Shown here one piece after another: positions 34,628 through 42,430 of a stretch of DNA of 64,000 bases (the first letter of the stretch is position 1; each line of letters begins with the position of its first letter). Source of the stretch: Stenomitos frigidus_A (GTDB lineage Bacteria; Cyanobacteriota; Cyanobacteriia; Leptolyngbyales; Leptolyngbyaceae); NCBI RefSeq assembly GCF_963877135.1, contig NZ_CAWNSW010000009.1, positions 13,812 to 77,811 of the forward strand, in the 5' to 3' direction. Both the position numbers and the translations under genes were made by a program. The notes beneath the pieces were generated by a model. The model was not told the DNA's origin, ran no database searches, and saw only the letters and a list, made by a program, of their open reading frames with translations.

Positions 34628-36538
34628 TCAACCTTTGAGTAGGCGTAGTCCGCTAAGTGTGACGAGAACGGTGGAGCCTTCGTGTCCGATAACCCCCAAT
34701 GGAAGGGTAATATTGCCCGCAAAATTGGCAAGCAGTAAGAGCACGATGAAGCCGATCGCAAAGACGATGTTTTGCTTGACGACTCGCTGCGATCGCCGAC
34801 TCAAGGTAATGGCTTGCTCCAGTTTTTCCAGGCGATCGCTCATCAGCACAATGTCAGCAGTTTCCAGCGCGACATCACTGCCAGCGATGCCCATTGCCAC
34901 GCCAACGGATGCTTGAGCCAGGGCAGGCGCATCGTTGATACCATCGCCAATCATGGCAACGTGTTGATACTGTTGCTGTAAGCGTTTAATGACGTGTAGC
35001 TTGTCTTCTGGCAACAAATCAGCGTAGACCTGATCCAGCCCGATTGTCTTGGCAATGCTTTGCGCGGTGCGATCGTTGTCGCCAGTGATCATGACTATCT
35101 GTTCGATGCCTAAACGTCTCAAACGAGCGATCATTTCAGCCACTTGGGGACGCAGGCGATCGGCAACAGCAATCAGTCCTACCACCTGTGTCTCCTGAGC
35201 GACCCAAACGACTGTTTTGCCGTCTTGCTCCAAAAACTGCATTGCTTCTAGCAGGGTTTCAGGCATGTTGGTTACGGACTGGCTGACAAAATTTGAGTTG
35301 CCAACGGTCACGGTTTGTCCCTGATAGGTACCAACAATGCCCTGTCCGGGGTGCGCCTGTACATCAGTGGCAGTAGACCAGTGCAGCCCTTCAGCAGCTT
35401 GCACGATCACGTCTCCGAGGGGATGTTCCGAACAGGACTCCAGCGCAGCGGCAACCTGCAATACGTCGGCTTCTGCGTAGCCAGCGGCAGCAATGACCTT
35501 GTAGACTTCGGGTTTGCCGATCGTGAGAGTGCCTGTCTTGTCAAAGGCGATCGCGCGTACTCGACCGATCATCTCTAACTGCGCGCCATCCTTGAACAAA
35601 ATGCCCTGTTTCGCTCCGTTGGCAATGCCGGACAGTAAGGTGGGCATAATTGCCGCCATCAAGGCGCAGGGTGATGCCACAACCAGGAAAATGAGCGCTC
35701 TGTAAATCGTCGTTTCCCAACTCCAGCCCAGCAGAAACGGCGGTAGGGTTGCCAGGAGGATGCCTGCTATCACAATGATCTTTGCGTAACTGCGTTCAAA
35801 CCGTTCAATGAACTGCTGTGATGGGGGCGTTTCTGTTTGCGCCTGCTCCACCAGCCGAATCACGCGCTGAATCAAGCTACTTTCGGGCGGCTGATGCACG
35901 ATCAGATTGAGCGCGCCATTACCGTTTAGGGTGCCAGCAAAGACCGGATCGCCGATCGTTCTCTCGACGGGCATAGATTCTCCAGTAATCGGTGCCTGGT
36001 TCAGGGTGCTGTAGCCTTCTTGAATGACCCCATCGGTTGGAATCAGTTCTCCTGGCTTGACGATGACACGATCGCCCACCTGCAACGCACTGACTGCTAT
36101 CATCTGCTCTTGCCCGTGCCGCTGCACCCTAGCGGTATCTGCCGTCAAGCTCATCAAGCTCCGAATGCTGCGCTCTGTACGACGCATCGCATACCCTTCC
36201 AGTGCTCCACTCACGGCAAAGATGAGAATCAGCGTTGCCCCGTCCACAATAAAAAAATATTCGCGTCGCCATAGACCCAGCCCTGCTGCTCCTAGCGCAG
36301 CCACAATCATCAACAGATCGACATCCAGTTCCTTTTCCTGGAACAACGTGGTTAGCCCTTCACGAGCGCTTTCATAGCCACCAATCACATACGCAGCAGG
36401 CAACAACAACAGCGCCAGCCCTACCCAGCCAAGGTGCAAGGTGAGCCACCCCAGCAGCAACAAAATGCCACAGAGTATAGCCGCAACCACATCGGTATGG
36501 TCTTTTGTCAATTGAGTGAGGCGAGATGGGTAGAGCAT
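34628..36538 (-). CDS. coaT: Cobalt-type P1B-4 ATPase CoaT
   Basis: A 636-residue metal-exporting ATPase from the ATG at 36538; a TTG three codons upstream is possible. Motifs: actuator loop TGES; SPC in the transmembrane metal site (VVASPCALMA); phosphorylation site DKTGT; HP dipeptide in SEHPLG; GDGINDAP; and HEGSTV in the last membrane segment. The SPC plus HEGST pair marks subgroup P1B-4, which includes Synechocystis CoaT (Co2+ efflux). There is no N-terminal Cys-rich metal-binding domain. It is transcribed divergently from a CoaR-type regulator across a palindromic operator, which supports the cobalt assignment over zinc or iron. Confidence 0.87.
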   Translation of the reverse strand: MLYPSRLTQLTKDHTDVVAAILCGILLLLGWLTLHLGWVGLALLLLPAAYVIGGYESAREGLTTLFQEKELDVDLLMIVAALGAAGLGLWRREYFFIVDGATLILIFAVSGALEGYAMRRTERSIRSLMSLTADTARVQRHGQEQMIAVSALQVGDRVIVKPGELIPTDGVIQEGYSTLNQAPITGESMPVERTIGDPVFAGTLNGNGALNLIVHQPPESSLIQRVIRLVEQAQTETPPSQQFIERFERSYAKIIVIAGILLATLPPFLLGWSWETTIYRALIFLVVASPCALMAAIMPTLLSGIANGAKQGILFKDGAQLEMIGRVRAIAFDKTGTLTIGKPEVYKVIAAAGYAEADVLQVAAALESCSEHPLGDVIVQAAEGLHWSTATDVQAHPGQGIVGTYQGQTVTVGNSNFVSQSVTNMPETLLEAMQFLEQDGKTVVWVAQETQVVGLIAVADRLRPQVAEMIARLRRLGIEQIVMITGDNDRTAQSIAKTIGLDQVYADLLPEDKLHVIKRLQQQYQHVAMIGDGINDAPALAQASVGVAMGIAGSDVALETADIVLMSDRLEKLEQAITLSRRSQRVVKQNIVFAIGFIVLLLLANFAGNITLPLGVIGHEGSTVLVTLSGLRLLKG

Positions 36539-36563
36539 CGCAAACAAACGGGACTACTCTTAC

Positions 36564-36596
36564 ACGCTAAACCTTGACATTGATGTTAATGTCAAG
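36564..36596 (-). promoter_or_regulatory. coaT promoter with MerR-type operator
   Basis: A perfect dyad CTTGACATT-6bp-AATGTCAAG spans 36573-36596. On the minus strand it supplies a -35 TTGACA (36595-36590). A weak -10 TAGCGT (36569-36564) lies 20 bp further on. A 20-bp spacer with the dyad across it is the hallmark of MerR-family activators, which untwist the DNA when metal binds. The coaT ATG lies 25 bp downstream of the -10. Confidence 0.8.
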
Positions 36597-36604
36597 CAAG
36601 AAGG

Positions 36605-36700
36605 ACAAAGGCGAGGGGTCAGAAGTCAGAAGTCAGAAATGAGAAGTCGAAGGGTAAAAGGCTGAGAGCTGACGGCTGAGAGCTAAAAGCCAGAACTTGA
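36605..36700. repeat. Heptamer-like repeats in the coaR leader
   Basis: Repeats of GTCAGAA (three near-copies at about 36618-36640), then GCTGAGA/GCTGACG units to 36690. The tract lies between the operator and the coaR start and so forms most of the coaR 5' leader. Confidence 0.6.
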
Positions 36701-36709
36701 GGGCAGCAC

Positions 36710-37822
36710 ATGCTTGGTCACGATCTAACCATTAAAGAACTGACGGATGCCGTAGGGGGAGACGTTTCGCCTCGTATGGTACGGCATTATCACCAATTGG
36801 GCTTACTGCCGCAGCCAGCCCGATCGCGTGGTAACTATCGTCTCTATAGCCAGCACGACGTGCAGCGATTGCAGCGCATTGTGGCACTCAAGCAACAAGG
36901 CTTTCAGCTGTCACATATCCACAAACTGCTGGATGAAGAACCGGAAACTAACCCAGCTGGAACCTTGATGGTGCAGTTTCAGCAGCAGTATCGCTCGGTG
37001 ATTCAGCAGATTGCCCATTTGCGACAAACGGCATCGGCACTGGAAGGCTTATTAGGACGCGATACGGATTGCCAACTGGTACAGGCAGAGGCGATCGCTC
37101 AACTCAAGCTGCTGGATGTCGAAGCTCAAACTCGACTTGGCGGTCTGGAACAACTTTGGAGTGGCTTAGATGCGGCGGTTCATGCTCATCCAGAAGCCTT
37201 TCAAGAATCACTGGAGCGGCTCTTACCAGACTTGTCCGATCGCTCTGAAATTGAGGTCGATCTGCTCTCAAAACTGGTGCTGGCCTGTGGTGATGTCAGC
37301 CTTGTGCCGTTTGTCAGAGTGGGCAAAGGGGCGATCGCGGCCAGCCGTGAGGCTCTGAAGGCGGGTTGCCAAATCGTGGCCGATGTCCCCGTTGTCCATG
37401 CAGCGCTGGATCACACCCGCTTGGCTCATTTAGGTTGTGCAACGGAACGCTTGATTGATGACTGCCACATTACCAACGCAGCAGAGGCAGAACAGGCATT
37501 TTGGCAGAATGAAGTATGGCACGCACGCTTACATAGTTTGCAGGATGGTTGTGTGCTAGTCATCGGTTACGCTCCATCGGTTCTATTTGCGGTCTGTGAA
37601 GCGATCGCTACCCACCACCTTCGCCCAGCTTTGATTATCGGGATGCCGATCGGCTTCAGCCATGCACCCGCTGCCAAGCGCCAGTTGATGCAGTCCGGCA
37701 TTCCCTTTATTACGTTGGACGGCACGATCGGCGGTGGGTTACTAGCAGCTGTAGCGCTGAATGCGATCGCTGACTCGCTCATTGAAAAACCCGACTGTCA
37801 CTGCTATCTGGGCAAAGGGTGA
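36710..37822 (+). CDS. coaR: Cobalt-sensing MerR regulator CoaR with cobalamin-pathway domain
   Basis: A 370-residue protein. The first 75 residues are a MerR DNA-binding domain (TIKELTDAVGGDVSPRMVRHYHQLGLLPQPARSRGNYRLYS). A coiled-coil dimerisation region follows. The C-terminal part, about residues 150-365, resembles precorrin-8X methylmutase CbiC/CobH (VADVPVVHAALDHTRL, PALIIGMPIGFSHAPAAKRQL, GTIGGGLLAAVALNAIADSL). It ends CHCYLGKG; the Cys-His-Cys near the C-terminus is the cobalt-site motif described for Synechocystis CoaR. It is divergent from coaT with the shared operator between. Cobalt is expected to switch it from repressor to activator of coaT. Confidence 0.9.
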   Translation: MLGHDLTIKELTDAVGGDVSPRMVRHYHQLGLLPQPARSRGNYRLYSQHDVQRLQRIVALKQQGFQLSHIHKLLDEEPETNPAGTLMVQFQQQYRSVIQQIAHLRQTASALEGLLGRDTDCQLVQAEAIAQLKLLDVEAQTRLGGLEQLWSGLDAAVHAHPEAFQESLERLLPDLSDRSEIEVDLLSKLVLACGDVSLVPFVRVGKGAIAASREALKAGCQIVADVPVVHAALDHTRLAHLGCATERLIDDCHITNAAEAEQAFWQNEVWHARLHSLQDGCVLVIGYAPSVLFAVCEAIATHHLRPALIIGMPIGFSHAPAAKRQLMQSGIPFITLDGTIGGGLLAAVALNAIADSLIEKPDCHCYLGKG

Positions 37823-37904
37823 GGGGAAAGGCTATGGAGAAGCTCTCAGCCATCAGCTTTTCTCTGAGTGGCAAGGTGATTTCCGAGAAAAAATGTACCG
37901 CCTG

Positions 37905-37970
37905 GTAGGGGGCAGGTTTGACCAGCGTCTTTGCATCCAGCCAATCGCTTTGGTGTCAAACCTGCCCTAC
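37905..37970. repeat. MITE-like inverted repeat (GTAGGGGGCAGG..CCTGCCCTAC)
   Basis: Arms GTAGGGGGCAGGTTTGA (37905-37921) and TCAAACCTGCCCTAC (37956-37970) flank a 34-bp interior. It is the same family as 27630-27689, in the non-coding DNA downstream of coaR. The rest of 37823-38239 holds only C/T-rich heptamer-like sequence (38090-38150). Confidence 0.75.
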
Positions 37971-38239
37971 GAGTATTTTGTTTTCTACAAAGCTCCTCAT
38001 AGCTCACCCAACGACGTGCAGCTATTGCTCCACAACCTATAGTGTCATAGCAATTGAAGTCACGGCAATTGAACCTGTAATGGTTGCCTCCTAACCTCTG
38101 CTCTCTGCCTTCTGCCCCCCACCTGCCGCCTCCTGCCTCTGCCTCCTGCGATCTGGCCACTTCAAATTTCTTTCTGCTGTCTCCGGAATGACACAGCCTC
38201 ATAGTGTATCCAGCTTTCGGGTGATTTTGTCTCAAGGAG

Positions 38240-38268
38240 TAGACATCGTCATACTACACGTGTAGTAT
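38240..38268 (+). promoter_or_regulatory. Promoter overlapped by an 18-bp palindromic operator
   Basis: A perfect palindrome ATACTACACGTGTAGTAT spans 38251-38268. Its core TACTACA-NN-TGTAGTA is the known consensus of BlaI/MecI/CopY-family repressors. A -35 TAGACA (38240-38245) and a -10 TAGTAT (38263-38268) are separated by exactly 17 bp, so the palindrome covers the spacer and the -10. Repression by a BlaI/CopY-type protein is inferred; no such regulator gene is in this window. Confidence 0.7.
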
Positions 38269-38331
38269 ATACAAAGCGAGTTTTTGCCAAGTCTTTCATC
38301 GACCAAACTATTCCATTTGCAACGTAATTCC

Positions 38332-38604
38332 ATGACCAGCACACCCTTATTCACCTCCAATAGCGCTAGACAGCGGCGACCTCATGGCGGGTTGTCGAAG
38401 TTCGTTGCACTGTTTGCGGTTGAGGGTGTGTCTGCGCTTCTCTCTGGTAAAGCACTTCTCTCTGGTAAAGCACTTCTTGCAGGTAAAGCACTTCTTGCAG
38501 GTAAAGCACTTCTTGCAGGCGTCGCTAGCGCTATTAAGGGCCAAGTAGAGTTCGATCGACCAATACAAAGCGGGTGGTGCAGGCGTGACCATGCACCAAT
38601 ATAA
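38332..38604 (+). CDS. Small protein with tandem LL(A/S)GKA hexapeptides
   Basis: A 90-residue frame from the ATG at 38332; an upstream TTG at 38284 is open but lies close to the likely transcription start. Basic N-terminus (ARQRRPHGG), hydrophobic segment SKFVALFAVEGVSA, then five units: LLSGKA twice, LLAGKA twice, LLAGVA. A polar tail ends in RRDHAPI. The repeats would form a hydrophobic helix with a Lys every six residues. Expression is supported by the promoter/operator at 38240-38268 and a strong terminator at 38630-38670, both on this strand. No clear ribosome site precedes the ATG. No family recognised; a membrane-active or membrane-bound peptide is a guess. Confidence 0.5.
   Translation: MTSTPLFTSNSARQRRPHGGLSKFVALFAVEGVSALLSGKALLSGKALLAGKALLAGKALLAGVASAIKGQVEFDRPIQSGWCRRDHAPI
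38437..38526 (+). repeat. 18-bp tandem repeat
   Basis: Two copies of CTTCTCTCTGGTAAAGCA (38437-38472), two of CTTCTTGCAGGTAAAGCA (38473-38508), and a diverged fifth unit to 38526. The period is a multiple of 3, so it is read as hexapeptides in the + frame. Confidence 0.9.
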
Positions 38605-38629
38605 GCAACCAGTCGGTACTGAGGCTGTT

Positions 38630-38670
38630 AACCCCCGCTCCTGAGATTCAGAAGCGGGGGTTGTTTTTTT
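38630..38670 (+). terminator. Rho-independent terminator
   Basis: A ten-bp perfect stem (AACCCCCGCT / AGCGGGGGTT) with an inner CTGA/TCAG stem and a T-rich tail to 38670. Strong in the + direction only. It closes the hexapeptide-repeat gene. The alr0857-like gene starts just after it, with AGGAGG at 38671-38676. Confidence 0.9.
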
Positions 38671-38684
38671 AGGAGGCAGACAGG

Positions 38685-39086
38685 ATGTTAAAGCTGACCT
38701 ATATAGAGGATGGGTTACACCTGGAGCGGATGACCGCTTCATTGGATGTGCTGATTGCACAACGAGTGCTGTTGGCCTTGCGTGCGGGACAAAAACTCTA
38801 TGTGGAACCGGGTTGCGCTGCTTTTTTGCTCCCTGCCGATGCTCCCGGTTTGACCCATCTAGAGCTGGCGTTGAAGCTCGATCGCAGTCAAAGCATTACC
38901 GTTACCCCGGTCGATGATGCTTTTGTAGAAGTCAGTCTGCAAGGCAGTTGGATTGCGGCAGACGCAGACGCGCATGAAGGCATGTTCATCGCTGCCTTCT
39001 CCGATCGCGCTGAGTTCTTTGTTTACAAACTGTGGGAAGTCACACAGTGTAATGCATCATCACTAGCAATTGGTGATGGACGCTAA
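38685..39086 (+). CDS. Conserved cyanobacterial protein, alr0857-like
   Basis: A 133-residue soluble protein (MLKLTYIEDGLHLERMTASLDVLIAQRVLLALRAGQKLYVEPGCAAFLLP..). The pattern agrees with a small cyanobacteria-specific family of unknown function, named after Nostoc alr0857. There are no catalytic signatures; the alternating strands suggest a compact beta fold. AGGAGG 8 bp before the ATG is an excellent ribosome site. A terminator immediately upstream implies that it is either expressed by read-through or attenuated by that hairpin. The assignment to this family is from memory of the sequence pattern. Confidence 0.75.
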   Translation: MLKLTYIEDGLHLERMTASLDVLIAQRVLLALRAGQKLYVEPGCAAFLLPADAPGLTHLELALKLDRSQSITVTPVDDAFVEVSLQGSWIAADADAHEGMFIAAFSDRAEFFVYKLWEVTQCNASSLAIGDGR

Positions 39087-39120
39087 TAAGGAACACAGAT
39101 TTAATAAGGTGCAATTCTTT

Positions 39121-39152
39121 CTGTAGGGACGTTCCATGGAACGTCCCTACAG
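39121..39152. repeat. Perfect 32-bp palindrome (GTAGGGACG..CGTCCCTAC)
   Basis: CTGTAGGGACGTTCCA followed directly by TGGAACGTCCCTACAG, perfect over all 32 bp. Same type as 167-194. It follows the alr0857-like gene by 35 bp and could also terminate it. The remainder of the gap to 39398 has no gene. Confidence 0.85.
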
Positions 39153-39397
39153 AAGGGAAATGGTTCAGATTAATTAATCCACGACCCTAAGGACGACGGG
39201 TGATTGGTGCCGATGACACCCGCAGCAATCACCCTCTTTACTTTCTACAAACTCTGCAAAAAACTGGTTTGATCTACCAGTCCTACCTGTTTGCGCGCCA
39301 GCTCTTTTTTAACTCTTGGGAGGGAGGGCGTTCAGAGCCAGTTGCCATGACAATACATCTATTAAGGCTGTTTTGAAGAGCAGAATTAGAGAGAGCT

Positions 39398-39616
39398 ATG
39401 AAATTACTACGCATCCTTGCCGCTATTTTTCTCCCACCACTGGGCGTTTTCTTAACTCTGGGAATCAGTCCCGCTTTTTTCATTAATGTGGGTCTGACGC
39501 TACTAGGCTACGTACCTGGGATTATCCATGCGCTTTGGGTAGTACTGAAAACTTACGAACACGAAGCGATCGATCGCAAAGCCTACGAAAACGCTGTTGA
39601 TCAGACTAGCCCTTAA
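39398..39616 (+). CDS. YqaE/Pmp3-family small membrane protein
   Basis: A 72-residue protein with two membrane helices (ILAAIFLPPLGVFLTLGI and FFINVGLTLLGYVPGIIHALWVVL) and the family-typical FLPPLGVFL and GYVPGIIHALW motifs. A charged C-terminal tail follows (KTYEHEAIDRK). Pmp3/YqaE proteolipids affect membrane potential and salt tolerance in other organisms; the role here is unknown. Its 3' end faces a gene on the other strand, with a hairpin between. Confidence 0.9.
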   Translation: MKLLRILAAIFLPPLGVFLTLGISPAFFINVGLTLLGYVPGIIHALWVVLKTYEHEAIDRKAYENAVDQTSP

Positions 39617-39640
39617 GGCCACTCTAATCAAGTCAAACGC

Positions 39641-39677
39641 AAAAGCGCTGATGAGAGATACACTCACCAGCGCTTTT
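39641..39677. terminator. Bidirectional hairpin terminator
   Basis: AAAAGCGCTGATGAG (39641-39655) pairs with CTCACCAGCGCTTTT (39663-39677), with A-rich and T-rich flanks, so it can work on both strands. It lies between the convergent yqaE-like gene and the minus-strand gene at 39749. Confidence 0.8.
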
Positions 39678-39748
39678 GTCAGTTTATGTTTTTGGTCGGT
39701 TTCCGTCGGAGTCAGTTACCGCAGTCAATGACCCTGAAGTGGAAATGC

Positions 39749-40174
39749 TCAAGATGGGGTTTTAACTTGGCGTGCGAGATCCAGGAAGGATGACATATTG
39801 GCACCAGGACGACGACGGCCGTTTGAGCTACCGGCTTGAGCGAGATATTTTGGTGCAAACGTTGTGACCGTAGGTTGAGGCAGGTTAAGACCTGCATTCG
39901 CTGCCACTGGCTTTGGTGCAGGTTTGGCGGTTGCCCCATTGGTAGACTCCGATGCTTTAGCTGGAGCTGCTGCGACAGACTTAGTGGGAGCAGGCGTCGT
40001 GCCAACGCCTTTAGCCTCATCAAGCTCTAGAAAATATCCAGATTTGCTGGACTTACGGGGCTTGGGTGCACTGTCCGCGATCGCAGCCTGCTTTTTCTTA
40101 GAACTAAACAGACCGCCGATAAAGGAAAAAAGGCCAGAGAATAAATTTTTGAGAAAATTAACGAAACTGCTCAT
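39749..40174 (-). CDS. Conserved cyanobacterial hypothetical protein
   Basis: A 141-residue protein. The N-terminus is a hydrophobic or amphipathic helix (VNFLKNLFSGLFSFIGGLFSSKKK) that could touch a membrane. The middle is an Ala/Pro/Thr-rich disordered linker. Two short conserved-looking motifs remain: SGYFLELDEAKG near residue 45, and FAPKYLAQAG plus RRRPGANMSSFLDLARQVK at the C-terminus. No enzyme motif. The composition is typical of small cyanobacterial scaffold-like proteins, but no function can be given. Confidence 0.7.
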   Translation of the reverse strand: MSSFVNFLKNLFSGLFSFIGGLFSSKKKQAAIADSAPKPRKSSKSGYFLELDEAKGVGTTPAPTKSVAAAPAKASESTNGATAKPAPKPVAANAGLNLPQPTVTTFAPKYLAQAGSSNGRRRPGANMSSFLDLARQVKTPS

Positions 40175-40435
40175 TGCAACTGCTCCTGAAATGCGTACCG
40201 ATATACTCGCGCAACGTTAGTAAAAGGTTGACTCATAAAGCCGAACTACCCGACTCAAATTATCGCGGTTTTATGAGTACAGAAGGGCTAATATTGCGAT
40301 TTATTAATTATTTATTGGATGACTGTTAATTCGGTGGGTCGCGTGTGTTTGATTGACACCCGACCATTTCGTTGTCTGTCCTATCACGATCGCTGAGACC
40401 GCTTAGCAGCACTTACACTCGAAAGAGTACGATGC

Positions 40436-41086
40436 ATGGCTGTGATGAACCCTTCAACCCCGCGTAATCCAATTCTCCTTCTTCACGGCATCTGGGATAC
40501 GGGTGCAATTTTCCGTCCTATGACGCGCTATCTCAACAATCTGGGTTGGGAAACGCATGATCTTAATCTGACGCCTAATAACGGCGATGGTTGTCTTAAA
40601 TCTTTGGCCCAGCAAGTGGCGGAATATGCCGATCGCGTCTTTACACCAGAAACACCATTTGACTTACTGGGCTTCAGCATGGGTGGCATTGTAGGTCGCT
40701 ACTACCTTCAACGGTTAGGTGGGCTCGATCGCGTGCAGCGCTTTATCAGCCTTTCGTCTCCTCACGGCGGCACCTGGGTTGCTTATGGCTCCCTACGCCA
40801 AGGCTGTATGCAGATGCGTCCCCAGCATCCCTTTCTGCGAGACTTGAACCAGGACATTGCAACCCTCGATCGGGTCAACTTCACTTCGATTTGGACACCG
40901 CTCGATGCCATGATTTTGCCAGCTAGCAGTTCTCAAGTGCCGGTTGGACGAGACGTTAAAGTTTGGGTGCCGTTACACCGAGATATGGTTTCGCATCCCC
41001 AAAGCTTGAAAGCGGTTGCTAATGCTCTGGTCGAACCAGTGAAGACGGAGACTGGGCTTCAGCCTTTGAGTGGCAGTTCAATTTGA
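40436..41086 (+). CDS. Lipase-like alpha/beta hydrolase
   Basis: A 216-residue alpha/beta-hydrolase. Oxyanion region LLLHGIWDTGAIF near the N-terminus; nucleophile elbow GFSMGG with Ser about residue 82; the HRDMVSHPQS segment at the C-terminus offers the catalytic His. It resembles triacylglycerol-lipase/PGAP1-like acyl hydrolases. No signal peptide is evident, so it is probably cytosolic. Its last 28 bp overlap the 3' end of the minus-strand histidine kinase gene. Confidence 0.8.
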   Translation: MAVMNPSTPRNPILLLHGIWDTGAIFRPMTRYLNNLGWETHDLNLTPNNGDGCLKSLAQQVAEYADRVFTPETPFDLLGFSMGGIVGRYYLQRLGGLDRVQRFISLSSPHGGTWVAYGSLRQGCMQMRPQHPFLRDLNQDIATLDRVNFTSIWTPLDAMILPASSSQVPVGRDVKVWVPLHRDMVSHPQSLKAVANALVEPVKTETGLQPLSGSSI

Positions 41087-42342
41087 AAGGTCGATCCTGC
41101 CTCCAGGGCGCTGCTTGCAGTGATGCGCCCCCGATGTGCGGCGATAATCTGCTGAGCGATCGCCAAGCCTAGGCCAAAGCCGCCCGTTTGGCGCGATCGT
41201 GCCGTATCTACCCGATAAAAGCGCTCAAAAATGTGGGGCAGATCGGCGGCGGGAATGCCGATGCCATTGTCTTCAACCTGGATCACGGCAAAGCGGGATG
41301 AGGTTGAAAGACGTAGCTGGACGCTGCCACCAGGAGATGTGTATTTGAACGCGTTACTGAGTAGATTCATGACGGCTTGCCTGAGCAAATCTGGATCGGC
41401 GTTTAAGATGACCGCTTGTGCCGGTAGCTGGCTAGTGAACGTTAACCCTTGCGCGGTTACCTGAGTGGTCTGGTCGTCGATGAGCGATCGTAACATTACC
41501 ACCAAATCCACTTGTTTCAGGCTGGCTGCATCGAGCGGCCCTTCTTGTCGAGAGAGAAACAGCAGATTGCTAATTAGCGCACCCATTGACTTTGCGGCCG
41601 CGACAATTTTTTCTAGCCGCAGACGCTGCTGCGCGCTATCGTCGGGCGACAGCAACCCAACCTGGGCATTGCTCAGCATTGCTGCTAGAGGTGCCCGTAG
41701 CTCATGGGAGGCATCGGCTGTAAAGCGCTGTAGCTGATCGTATGCCCGTCGTGTTGGCTGCATGGCTACACCACCTAAAAACCAGCCTGTTACTCCAATC
41801 ACACCCAGCGTCATAGGGACACCTAACGCTAAAAAGAGCCGCACTCGCTCCAGACCGTCTCGAATGCCTGTGAGCGGCTCGCCAACCTGAAGGTAGCCGA
41901 CCAACTGCTGATTTTGAAGCACGGGTAGTGTCGCCTGTCGCAGCCAAAGCCCTGTTGCCGTGGTTCCAGCTTGATCATCAGCCACCACGATCGTTTGAAA
42001 CTCTGACACGGGCTTTAAACGGAGTGGAGCAGGCAGCCCAATAAAGCGTACTAAATAGCCCCTCGTGTTATACCAGCGCACATAAACCAGCTCGCTGCTG
42101 CGCGACAGACGATCGCTCCCCATCCAGGGTGCATCGTCTGGTTCAATCTGCCATTGCCCCTGTTGAAACCGGACTGTGGCACCCGACGCGATCGCCCTAC
42201 TTTTCTTAGAAAGTGCCTGGTCAAACGCCTGTAGCTGCCCTTCTACGCTCAGGCAATAGCTTACGCCTGCAAATAAGACGAGAATGCCACCCATGGAGAG
42301 AGCAAACCAATAAGCTAAATTGCGACGACTGCGAGTGAACAT
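41059..42342 (-). CDS. rppB: Sensor histidine kinase, RppB-like
   Basis: A 427-residue kinase: TM1 (LAYWFALSMGGILVLFAGVSYCL), a periplasmic domain of about 150 residues, TM2 (LFLALGVPMTLGVIGVTGWFLGGVAM), phosphoacceptor His in TADASHELRAPLAAM, N box MNLLSNAFKYT, G1 VEDNGIGIP, F box and G2 GFGLGLAIAQQI. Length, layout and the partner regulator directly upstream match the cyanobacterial RppA/RppB pair (redox/nickel-type sensing in Synechocystis). The signal is not known; the periplasmic domain has no obvious metal-ligand cluster. The symbol reflects similarity, not a proven role. Confidence 0.82.
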   Translation of the reverse strand: MFTRSRRNLAYWFALSMGGILVLFAGVSYCLSVEGQLQAFDQALSKKSRAIASGATVRFQQGQWQIEPDDAPWMGSDRLSRSSELVYVRWYNTRGYLVRFIGLPAPLRLKPVSEFQTIVVADDQAGTTATGLWLRQATLPVLQNQQLVGYLQVGEPLTGIRDGLERVRLFLALGVPMTLGVIGVTGWFLGGVAMQPTRRAYDQLQRFTADASHELRAPLAAMLSNAQVGLLSPDDSAQQRLRLEKIVAAAKSMGALISNLLFLSRQEGPLDAASLKQVDLVVMLRSLIDDQTTQVTAQGLTFTSQLPAQAVILNADPDLLRQAVMNLLSNAFKYTSPGGSVQLRLSTSSRFAVIQVEDNGIGIPAADLPHIFERFYRVDTARSRQTGGFGLGLAIAQQIIAAHRGRITASSALEAGSTFQIELPLKG

Positions 42343-42360
42343 GGAAGGGAAGTAGAAAGG

Positions 42361-42430
42361 CTAAAGGCTAAATTCAAAACTCAAAACTCGAAACTCAAAA
42401 CTCTCCCACTCCCTACTCCTACTCCCCACT
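42361..42430. repeat. Heptamer tract between rppB and rppA
   Basis: CTCAAAA/CTCGAAA units (42370-42402) and C/T-rich CTACTCC units continue into the 3' end of rppA. Because rppA and rppB are read as one unit on the minus strand, the repeat is transcribed. Confidence 0.65.

Noticed and set aside
38347..38760. Minus-strand frame of 137 codons with CKKCFT repeats, resembling a metallothionein
   Set aside because: It is the antisense of the 18-bp repeat. The frame runs through the terminator and starts inside the alr0857-like gene, while promoter, operator and terminator all point the other way.
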